Shown piece after piece: positions 42,234 to 49,098 of a DNA stretch of 64,000 bases. Within the stretch, counting starts at the first letter, position 1. The number at the start of each line of letters is the position of its first letter. The notes under the pieces were generated by a model. That model was given only the letters and a program-made list of their open reading frames with translations. It searched no databases and was not told the DNA's origin. This DNA comes from Plut-88900 sp965116945 (GTDB lineage Bacteria > Chloroflexota > Dehalococcoidia > Plut-88900), in NCBI GenBank assembly GCA_965116945.1, contig OZ220734.1, forward strand, positions 2,852,001 to 2,916,000, in the 5' to 3' direction. Both the position numbers and the translations under genes were made by a program.

Positions 42234-43748
42234 CTAAGAACCAACCGACCCCGAAGGCGCCGCCACCCGCGCCCCCGCCACCACCCCCGCCCGAGGCCTC
42301 GACTTGTGGAAATACGCAATCACCGCCCCGAACAGCAGCACACCCATCACCATCATCGTCGACACCCGGAACCCCTCGAAGTAGTGTGCCTGCGCTTCCG
42401 CCTGCGTCAGATCGTTCACGAACGCTGGGATGAACATCGAAAGCGCCGTCGCCGATGCCGTCGCCCCGATCGCGTGACCCAGCTCCCGGGTCGTCTCCAG
42501 CAGCCCCGACGCCACCCCCCTATGCTCCAGTGGCAGTGCACTCATTACCGTCGCGTTGTTTATTGGGTTGAATATCGCTGTCCCCATCGTGATCGGTAGC
42601 ATTAAGAACGGCACAATCCACCAGCTGATGTTCGGCGCCAGCAGCCCCAGCGCCAGGAACCCCGACGCTATGGTCACCATCGCCACCGGCCGGAACAGCC
42701 GGGACCCGTGCTTGTCGTACAGCCATCCCGCAATCATCGGCATCACCAGCCCGACACTCTGGTTCGGTATCAGCACGAACGTCACGAATATCGGCGACAG
42801 CCCGAACCCCTCCTCCATCAGTATCGGCACCAGCGTCATCGCCGCCAGCATCGAAAAGTGAAACGCCACGTTCGACACCAGCGACATCGAGAAGTACTTG
42901 TGCTGGAAGTGCCGGAAGTCCACCATCGGGTTGCTCACCTTGCGCTCGACCAGCGCAAACACCCCTAGCAGCACGAAGAACAGCGCGTGCATCGGCAGGT
43001 GGTACGTCAATGCATCTGGCGAAGTGAACGACTCCTCGCCCGGATGCAAGTGGTTCGTCGAAAGGATTAGCACCGACGCACACGCCACGATCAGCCCCGC
43101 CCCTATGAAGTCTATCGACCCCGTGTCCCGCCTCTCTTCCAGCTCCGATTCCGGCTGGGGCCCCCTGATAAGCCCGAACGACGACACCACAGCTAGGATC
43201 CCGATTGGAAGGAACGTCGCAAACGCTATCCGCCAGGTCGCAAACTCCAGCGACAACCCGAAACTGGCCAGCCCGAACAGCGTCCCCAGCCTCGACCCCA
43301 TGATCGGCACCGCAAACGCCCGACCCCGCTCGTTCAACGGGAACGTGGATGCCAAAATCGCGTTGGCATTCCCTATCATCAGCGCAGCCCCCACCCCCGA
43401 CAGCGCCCTGAAAGCCATCACCTCCCACAAAGACTGCGCCACCACTATCAACCCTGCCCCCAGCGTCGAGGCTATCACCCCCAGAACATAGACCCGGCTG
43501 TGCCCGTATCGGTCGCCCAGCCGGGCCCCCAGCAGCGCGCCGCTTCCCAGCGCTAGAAGGTAGACAATGACAATCCACGCCGCCTCATCAATCCCCACCT
43601 CGAAGTGGTCCGCCAGCGTAGCCACCGACAGCGCCACCGGCAGGCTCGACATCTGCGTCAGTATATGCCCCGCCGCCAGCGCAACCAGCACCCTGCGGCG
43701 TCGTGGCGTCGAAAGCAGAACGGAAAGGGACGCCGGAAGCGCCATCAC
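42234..43748 (-). CDS. MFS transporter, DHA2-like (EmrB/QacA type)
   Basis: Inner-membrane exporter, probably proton-driven. The 504 residues form about 14 hydrophobic helices, the count of the DHA2 subfamily. Seen: the motif A-like loop LGARLGDRYGHSRVYVLG, IASTLGAGLIVVAQSLWEV, the motif C-like ALSGVGAALMIGNANAILAS, and a second half starting ALVERKVSNPMVDFRHF. Substrate unknown; drugs or metabolites are typical. The gene stands alone between repeat spacers. Confidence 0.9.
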   Translation of the reverse strand: MMALPASLSVLLSTPRRRRVLVALAAGHILTQMSSLPVALSVATLADHFEVGIDEAAWIVIVYLLALGSGALLGARLGDRYGHSRVYVLGVIASTLGAGLIVVAQSLWEVMAFRALSGVGAALMIGNANAILASTFPLNERGRAFAVPIMGSRLGTLFGLASFGLSLEFATWRIAFATFLPIGILAVVSSFGLIRGPQPESELEERRDTGSIDFIGAGLIVACASVLILSTNHLHPGEESFTSPDALTYHLPMHALFFVLLGVFALVERKVSNPMVDFRHFQHKYFSMSLVSNVAFHFSMLAAMTLVPILMEEGFGLSPIFVTFVLIPNQSVGLVMPMIAGWLYDKHGSRLFRPVAMVTIASGFLALGLLAPNISWWIVPFLMLPITMGTAIFNPINNATVMSALPLEHRGVASGLLETTRELGHAIGATASATALSMFIPAFVNDLTQAEAQAHYFEGFRVSTMMVMGVLLFGAVIAYFHKSRPRAGVVAGARVAAPSGSVGS

Positions 43749-43847
43749 TCACCCTCCCGGGGCAAGCGCTCCAGAACCGTATGTGCGCAGCTACAAATCG
43801 TCTCCACCCCCGCAAATATATCACACCCCCCACCCCCGCCCTTACAA

Positions 43848-43945
43848 CCGTCATTCCGGCCCCCGATCAGGAATCCACCCCCTCCCTTTCCGTCATTCCC
43901 GACCCCGATCGGGAATCCATCCCCGGCTGGGTGCAAGGGCGGGGC
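43848..43945. repeat. Two R3 repeats
   Basis: A decayed copy (43848-43887, CCGGCCCCCGATCAGGAATCC) is followed by a good copy (43890-43945) with arms ATTCCCGA and TCGGGAAT and the trailing CCATCCCCGGCTGGG. They occupy most of the gap before the terminase cassette promoter. Confidence 0.75.
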
Positions 43946-43987
43946 GTCCTCCCCGTCCCCCACCCCAAAAAGTGGGACATTTGCCCC

Positions 43988-44016
43988 TTGACGCTATAGT
44001 ACGACCGTTCTATATT
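43988..44016 (+). promoter_or_regulatory. Sigma-70-type promoter for the terminase-like cassette
   Basis: TTGACG (43988-43993) and TATATT (44011-44016) are 17 bp apart, about 85 bp before the first gene of the cassette. The match to consensus is close, though not tested. Confidence 0.65.
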
Positions 44017-44101
44017 CTCTCCCGACCCGGGCCCCGACCCGTCGGACCCGTCGCATTGCCGAAACAAACTGAATTGCCGAACTGGCCGAAAGGACTGCCG
44101 A

Positions 44102-44539
44102 ATGCCCAAGAAGACCCGCACCTCCTCCCAACCCCCGCGCCCCGCGCCAAAAAAGCCACAGGGCAACCGCGCCCAAAAGCCCGCCGCCCCGGGTGACTCC
44201 TTATATAGATTCTCTCTGGGCTCCACCGCCCTGAAGAGAATCGTAGAAGCCCGCAAGATCGACGGCATCGACGATGAGATCGCTATCCTCCGTGTGCGCC
44301 TGGATAGGCTCCTTTTGCAGGAACGCAAATATTCCAGACCTGAGGATAAGAGCAAGCCTAAAGTCAAATACGACATCCAAATACTCAAGGCCGTTGAGCT
44401 CATTATCCGCGCCTACGCAGCCAAGGTCCGAGCGCTCAAGGACTCCCCCGACGCTGACGACGAGGCTATAGGCAACATGATTAAGGATGCCGCCGACAAC
44501 TTCGGACTCAAAATACTCCCTTGGGACTCAAATTGCTAA
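44102..44539 (+). CDS. Basic hypothetical protein, first gene of the terminase-like cassette
   Basis: 145 residues. The N-terminus is basic and rich in Pro/Ala/Lys (KKTRTSSQPPRPAPKKPQG), followed by helical segments (DDEIAILRVRLDRLLLQER, ILKAVELIIRAYAAKVRAL) that could form coiled coils. This layout suits a small DNA-binding partner of a terminase, but I do not recognise the family; the role is inferred from context. ATG 44102 follows a strong predicted promoter. The next gene starts within 10 bp. Confidence 0.65.
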   Translation: MPKKTRTSSQPPRPAPKKPQGNRAQKPAAPGDSLYRFSLGSTALKRIVEARKIDGIDDEIAILRVRLDRLLLQERKYSRPEDKSKPKVKYDIQILKAVELIIRAYAAKVRALKDSPDADDEAIGNMIKDAADNFGLKILPWDSNC

Positions 44540-44547
44540 AGCACATC

Positions 44548-44757
44548 ATGAACATTTTCAACCGCAAGCCTCGCACCTCAATCCCTCTGGCTATCAAGCC
44601 CGAGTCCACTTTCGACACCGTCCTCGAAATGCGTTTTACAGAACTCCATCGACAGATCGCTGGCCTCAAGGGCCGCATCAATATCCTCTTCTTCATCATC
44701 ATGATCGCCGCCATCCTCCAATTCCTTTTCGGAACCACCGGAGTTGCCCCTTGGTAG
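44548..44757 (+). CDS. Small membrane protein of the terminase-like cassette
   Basis: 69 residues from ATG 44548 (MNIFNRKPRTSIPLAIK); a TTG at 44521 is an alternative start. A soluble N-terminal half with FDTVLEMRFTELHRQIAGLK precedes one C-terminal transmembrane helix (INILFFIIMIAAILQFLF). The short length and the single helix resemble phage holin-like or membrane-anchor peptides, but similarity is only in outline. Its stop overlaps the TTG start of the terminase-like gene, implying coupled translation. Confidence 0.6.
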   Translation: MNIFNRKPRTSIPLAIKPESTFDTVLEMRFTELHRQIAGLKGRINILFFIIMIAAILQFLFGTTGVAPW

Positions 44758-46139
44758 CCTTCGACGCCCTCAGGCCCTACCAGAACCAGGTAGCCCAGGC
44801 TGTCTTTGATAGCGTCCAGCACCATAAGGGGCTCTCCTTTTCCGTCATGATCGCCCGTCAGGGCGGCAAGAACGAGATTTCTGCCTGGATCGAGGCCGCC
44901 CTCCTCTCCGCCTCAGCACGCGCTACCGCCACCGCCATAAAGGCCGCCCCCACCTTTCACCCCCAGGCCCTCATCAGCATCACCCGCCTCCAGCAGGTTC
45001 TCCGGCGCAGGCGTCTCCGCTATAACTTCCACCATGGCCGCGCATTCCGTATCGGCCGCGCCCGTCAACTCTTCCTTAGCGCCCACCCCTCCAGCAACAT
45101 CGTCGGCGCCACCGCCGACCGTCTCCTCGAAATCGACGAGTCTCAGGATGTCTCCCCCGATAAGTACAACCGCGACCTCCGGCCCATGGGCGCAACGGCC
45201 AACGTCACCACCGTCCACTACGGCACTGCCTGGCACGATAGTTCCCTCCTGGAGCAGGTCAAGCAGTCCAACCTCGAGCTACAACGCAAAGACGGCATCC
45301 AGCGCCATTTCGAGTTCGACTGGCAGGCCGTCGCCCAGCACAACCCTCAATACCAGCGCTTCGTAGAGGCTGAACAGCAGCGCCTCGGCAGCGATCATCC
45401 ACTGTTCCTCTCCCAGTATTGCCTCACCCCCGTTTCCGACGATGGAAGGTTCCTGGATAATACGCGGCAGGCCCTCCTACAGGGCACTCACTGCCGATAC
45501 GACGCTCCCCTTACCGGGCGCGTATATGTCGCCGGCATAGACCTTGCTGGCGAATCTGAACAATCCGCCATTGGCGGTACCAGGGTCATCGAGCCCTTAC
45601 GCGACTCCACTGTCGTCACCATCGGCGAGCTTCAGTCCGCCGACGATGCCAAAGAGTCGATATTACCGTCCCTCAGAGTGGTCGAGCACTACTGGTGGAC
45701 GGGTAAGCCCCACACAGAGATATTCTCGAACCTCGTTCACATCCTCAAAAACGTGTGGGGATGTCGCAGGGTAGTCGTCGACGCCACAGGCGTTGGCGCA
45801 GGCGTCGCCGCCTTCTTGCGTAAATCTCTGGGAACCTCCATCGTCAAACCCTTCACCTTCACCGCCCGCAGCAAGTCCGACCTCGGCTTCGACCTCCTCG
45901 CCGCCATCAACTCCGGCAGGCTCCACGCCTACAAGCCCGACGGCTCCCCCGAATCCACCGAGTTCTGGTCCCAGATCTCCAAAGCAAAGAGCGTAGTCAG
46001 ACCCAACCAGACCATCAACTTCTTCGTAGACCCCTCAGAAGGCCACGACGACTTCCTATCCTCCCTCGCCCTCCTCGTCCACGCCTCCCACTACATCCCC
46101 CGCCGAGCCACCGGCCGCCTGAGGCAAGGCTATGACTAG
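44751..46139 (+). CDS. Terminase large subunit-like ATPase/nuclease
   Basis: Likely ATP-driven DNA translocase/nuclease related to phage terminase large subunits. I start at TTG 44751 (MVAFDALRPYQNQVAQAVF); the frame extends to 44487 but that part shadows the upstream genes. Of the 462 residues, the ATPase half has a Walker A-like IARQGGKNE (about 30-38), Walker B RLLEIDESQDV, and a coupling-motif candidate in TTVHYGTAWHDSSLLEQV. The nuclease half has VAGIDLAGESEQSA (RNase H-fold Asp), VVVDATGVGAGVAAFL, and a late acidic EGHDDFLSSLALL. No portal, capsid or integrase lies nearby, which is unusual for a terminase. Confidence 0.75.
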   Translation: MVAFDALRPYQNQVAQAVFDSVQHHKGLSFSVMIARQGGKNEISAWIEAALLSASARATATAIKAAPTFHPQALISITRLQQVLRRRRLRYNFHHGRAFRIGRARQLFLSAHPSSNIVGATADRLLEIDESQDVSPDKYNRDLRPMGATANVTTVHYGTAWHDSSLLEQVKQSNLELQRKDGIQRHFEFDWQAVAQHNPQYQRFVEAEQQRLGSDHPLFLSQYCLTPVSDDGRFLDNTRQALLQGTHCRYDAPLTGRVYVAGIDLAGESEQSAIGGTRVIEPLRDSTVVTIGELQSADDAKESILPSLRVVEHYWWTGKPHTEIFSNLVHILKNVWGCRRVVVDATGVGAGVAAFLRKSLGTSIVKPFTFTARSKSDLGFDLLAAINSGRLHAYKPDGSPESTEFWSQISKAKSVVRPNQTINFFVDPSEGHDDFLSSLALLVHASHYIPRRATGRLRQGYD

Positions 46140-46146
46140 ACATGCG

Positions 46147-46302
46147 GGGCCGCTCACCCTGAGCAGAGTCGAAGGGTCGAGCGTGGGGCGGGGCGTCCTG
46201 TCCCCTCCCCATCCGTCATTCCCGACCCCGATCGGGAATCCATCCCCAGGGGTGGGGATTCCGTTCGCCCTGAGCGGAGTCGAAGGGTCAACCGAACGGA
46301 AT
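46147..46302. repeat. R2-R3-R2 repeat cluster after the terminase-like gene
   Basis: Partial R2 (46147-46190), R3 (46212-46255, arms ATTCCCGA/TCGGGAAT), and R2 (46258-46302, ATTCCGTTCG and CGAACGGAAT). In this R2 copy the inverted arm is extended by one more matching pair compared with other copies. Confidence 0.7.
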
Positions 46303-46460
46303 GGGGTGGGCCGTCCAGCCCCTTCCCCATCCGTCACCCCAAGGCCCCTTTGCCATGTCATTCCGAGGCCCCGCGAGGAATCTAAAGCGCCTGCCCACCT
46401 ATCAGCTCCGGCCTTGGAAACCCACCTCACCCAGCGGAGGGTGGGGCATCCCCTATTCCC

Positions 46461-46577
46461 CAGTACCAAACTAGAGACGTACACCTGCGCCAAAGCGCAG
46501 GTGTACGTCTCTGTTTATTGCTCCCCCTCTCCCTTAGGGCCGATAAGGGAGAGGGGGAGCAAGGGGGTGAGGGTTCC
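46461..46577. repeat. Two-hairpin repeat R4, copy C
   Basis: CAGTACCAAACT, perfect 18-bp inverted repeat (46473-46490 with 46495-46512, loop CAAA), then CCCCTCTCCCTTA/TAAGGGAGAGGGG with loop GGGCCGA, AGCAAGGGGGTGAGGGTTCC. No gene is supported between 46140 and 46863. Confidence 0.85.
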
Positions 46578-46674
46578 TTTTTCCTCCACTAAACAATCAA
46601 AACCATGCCTGAAACCGCAAAACAATCAAAAGCGCCCACCCCCTTCCTTAACATTCATTCCCTCCCCTCCCCCC

Positions 46675-46790
46675 GGTACTGAACTAGAGGCAGAGGTTGG
46701 CGCTGAAGCGCCAACCTCTGCCTCTGTTCTTCTTTCCCCCTCTCCCTTAGGGCCGATAAGGGAGAGGGGGAGCAAGGGGGTGAGGGTTCC
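46675..46790. repeat. Two-hairpin repeat R4, copy D
   Basis: GGTACTGAACT, perfect 19-bp inverted repeat (46686-46704 with 46707-46725, loop GA), then the same second hairpin and tail as copy C. Its first stem shares almost no sequence with copies A-C apart from the outer AGAG/CTCT. Confidence 0.85.
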
Positions 46791-46863
46791 CTCCCCCTCC
46801 GCAAAACAATCAAGACCCGCCTCCCCTATGCTATAGTCCCCCTGCCCGTTACCCACTCACAAC

Positions 46864-47505
46864 ATGAATGAATCCATGACCACCCCCCTCTCCGTAACCA
46901 TCTACTCCGACTACATATGACCCTGGTGCTACATCACGTCGGTGCGGCTGGACAAAGTTAAATCTGAACTCGGGCCCCGAGTCGAGTTCAACTGGAAGAG
47001 CTACGCCCTTCTGATGGGCCGCGCCGACTCCCGTCTCGTCACCCCTCACAGCCGTACCTCCCGTGCTGCCGCTGCAGAAGCCGAACCTGACGCCCGCTTC
47101 GAGCCCTGGGCCTCTGACAAGCCCTATATTTCCTCCAGCTTGCCCGCCCTGGAAGCCGCCAAGTGCGCCGCCCTCCAGGGCCCTGATGCCTTCCGGTCCT
47201 ACCACTCCGCCCTCTTCCGAGCCATGTTCGTCGATAGCATCGACATCAGCGACTACGACCAGCTCACATCCCTCGCCGCCCGGGAAGGCCTGGACCCCGA
47301 CCGCTTCCGCGGCGACCTGGACAGCGGTCAGCAGAAGGTGGCAGTAATCGGAGAGCACCTGGAAATGGTTATGGAGCACGGCGAGGCCCCCTCTGGCTTA
47401 CCCCTCGTCCTCATCCAGGGCCGCGAACCCATCGTGGGCGCCGCCCCCGCAGACCTCTACGTCAGGATCCTCGAACGAGCCCTGGCCAGACAGGAGTCAG
47501 GCTGA
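46864..47505 (+). CDS. DsbA family (FrnE-like) oxidoreductase, probable selenoprotein with UPWC active site
   Basis: Cytoplasmic thiol/selenol oxidoreductase of the FrnE/2-hydroxychromene isomerase branch. The 213 codons start at ATG 46864 (ATG 46876 is an alternative). Codon 19 (46918-46920) is TGA in SVTIYSDYI-U-PWCYITSVRL, exactly where relatives have Cys in SDxxCPWCY. Downstream sequence fits the family: FNWKSYALL, EAAKCAALQG, FHSALF-like YHSALFRAMFVDSIDISDYD and a cis-Pro region SGLPLVLIQGREPIVGA. The segment before TGA is only 18 residues, so a normal gene caller would lose the active site or start late. No signal peptide. Flanked by repeat-rich spacer upstream. Confidence 0.82.
46935..46944 (+). 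promoter_or_regulatory. Weak SECIS candidate in the UPWC gene
   Basis: CAC (46935-46937) and GTG (46942-46944) flank loop GUCG beginning 17 nt after TGA. The stem is short and extends only with mismatches, so this is a much weaker candidate than those of the other seleno genes. Confidence 0.35.
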
Positions 47506-47653
47506 CCCATTATGAGACCTTTGTATAACAGTCACTCCGGCCCGCGAGCCGGAATCCATCCCCTGGGGGTGGTGCATTCCGCCCCCGCTGAGCGGCGTCG
47601 AAGAGCCTGCCCCGAATCCCTCGAGGGGGTCTCATGTGCAGAATGGGTGGGGC

Positions 47654-47698
47654 ATTCCGCTCGCCCTGAGCGGAGTCGAAGGGTCTCACGAGCGGAAT
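47654..47698. repeat. R2 repeat
   Basis: ATTCCGCTC and GAGCGGAAT enclose the standard R2 core. A decayed R2 relative lies at 47572-47650 and an R1/R3 mosaic at 47512-47566. They fill the gap between the UPWC gene and the next gene. Confidence 0.75.
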
Positions 47699-47747
47699 GG
47701 GTGGGATGTCCCCCTCCCCCAACCAGCTGTTGCGCAAAGGTTTCGTT

Positions 47748-48056
47748 ATGGCAGTAATGAGGCTCACCACCTTCACCCCCAAACCCGGCAACGAGGAGCG
47801 CATCACCAACTTGCTGGAAGCATTGGACACTGCATTCTCCCTCCAGCAGGGATACGTCCTTGGCCTCCGGTTCACCGGCCAGGCCGGGTCGTCAGAGATA
47901 GGCCGCATATTCGTCTGGGAATCCCCCGAACTGGCCGACGCCGCAGAAGCCTCCCCCGAGGCCTCTCCCCTCTCCCGCCGCATCGAAGCCCTCTCTGAAG
48001 ACTCTCGCCTCGACCGTACCTTCGACCTTCAGGGCTACGCCCTCCGGCCTGGCTAG
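47748..48056 (+). CDS. Antibiotic biosynthesis monooxygenase-like (ABM/dimeric alpha-beta barrel) protein
   Basis: 102 residues from ATG 47748, preceded by AAAGG. The ferredoxin-like barrel pattern is visible: VMRLTTFTPKPGNEERITNL, a helix, then FSLQQGYVLGLRFTGQAGSS and IFVWESPELADAAEASPE. Such small proteins include heme-degrading and quinone-forming monooxygenases, as well as members without known activity. Convergent with the RidA pair, overlapping by 4 bp at the stops. Function not assigned. Confidence 0.75.
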   Translation: MAVMRLTTFTPKPGNEERITNLLEALDTAFSLQQGYVLGLRFTGQAGSSEIGRIFVWESPELADAAEASPEASPLSRRIEALSEDSRLDRTFDLQGYALRPG

Positions 48057-48475
48057 TCCGGCAGTACGGCGATTACGTCGACCTCCAGCAGCAGGTCAGG
48101 CCTGGCAAGGCCCGCCACCACGATGGATGTCACCGCCCGAGGCCTTACCTCACCCAGCGCAGCCTTCCGTGCCCGGCTCATCGCCGGGAAGTTCTCCTGC
48201 CCGACCACGAACTGGAACACCTTCACGATGTCGTCCATGCTCGCCCCGACGTACTTCAGTATGATCTCGATGTGCCTCCAGATCGCCAGGCCCTGGGCCT
48301 CCACGTCGCTTCCTCCCTCCGCTTCCCCGTCAATGCCCCGCGCCGTCTGCCCCGAGATGTACACCTTGTTCCCGACCCTGATCGCGTGGCTGATATTCTG
48401 GTGCTCAGGGAATGACCAGATCCCGGGCACCGTATAGCTGGTCCAGTTCCTATTGCTCAACTGGGTCGCGGTCAT
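48053..48475 (-). CDS. RidA family protein
   Basis: Trimeric RidA/YjgF-like fold that can hydrolyse reactive enamines/imines from PLP enzymes. The 140 residues have NISHAIRVGNKVYISGQTAR, GGSDVEAQGLAIWRHIEIIL, GASMDDIVKVFQFV, and the C-terminal RAVTSIVVAGLARPDLLLEV. A catalytic Arg is expected in RPRAVTS of canonical members. The start overlaps the stop of the next RidA gene by 4 bp, so both are co-translated. Confidence 0.9.
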   Translation of the reverse strand: MTATQLSNRNWTSYTVPGIWSFPEHQNISHAIRVGNKVYISGQTARGIDGEAEGGSDVEAQGLAIWRHIEIILKYVGASMDDIVKVFQFVVGQENFPAMSRARKAALGEVRPRAVTSIVVAGLARPDLLLEVDVIAVLPD

Positions 48476-48873
48476 TCCGCAATCTCTGCAACTACGTCTA
48501 CCTCCAGCAGCAGCTCAGGCTTCACCAGCCCCGACACCACTATCGCCGTCATGCACCTCAGCGGGTCCTCACCCAGCACCTTCCGACGCGCGCGTGACAT
48601 CCCCGCAAAGTTATCCGCCCCCACCACGAACTGGAATCCCTTCACCACGTCGTCCATAGAGGCGCCGGCCGCCTCCAGCACCTTCTTGATGTTGCCCCAG
48701 ATGTAGTCGCCCTGGGCTTCCACGTCGCCCTCACCCACCACGTTCCCGTCCGGGTCCAGGGCCACCTGCCCCGATATGTACACCGTGTTCCCCGTCCTTA
48801 TAGCGTGAGCTATCTTCAGGTTGTCCTTGTACGAAAAAATGCCATCTACGTTTATCTCTTTCCAGTGATGCAT
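48472..48873 (-). CDS. RidA family protein
   Basis: 133 residues, paralogous to the downstream gene: KIAHAIRTGNTVYISGQVAL, GEGDVEAQGDYIWGNIKKVL, GASMDDVVKGFQFVVG, and RCMTAIVVSGLVKPELLLEV. First gene of the pair; upstream 225 bp (48874-49098) contain no recognisable gene. Three RidA genes with five RidA domains in total lie within 11 kb. Confidence 0.9.
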   Translation of the reverse strand: MHHWKEINVDGIFSYKDNLKIAHAIRTGNTVYISGQVALDPDGNVVGEGDVEAQGDYIWGNIKKVLEAAGASMDDVVKGFQFVVGADNFAGMSRARRKVLGEDPLRCMTAIVVSGLVKPELLLEVDVVAEIAE

Positions 48874-49098
48874 GATTTTTCCTCCCTGCTTATCTGCCCC
48901 GGGGCCCGCGCCTCGGTTTACCGCGCGGGATGATATTCCTGCCGCTCAAAAGTGTCAAAGGCCGGGATCCAAATGGATATTATTCCTGATCGGTCTGATG
49001 ATTGCACAGAGGTTTTCTGGGCAGCAACCGAGTGTATGGATCAGGAGCTAGAACCCTGGAGAGTCACCACAGATCCCGGAGGGCGAAGGATATGCTAG

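Noticed and set aside
46132..46836. A 234-codon frame over the repeat spacer
   Set aside because: It is generated entirely by R2, R3 and R4 repeats and lacks any domain.
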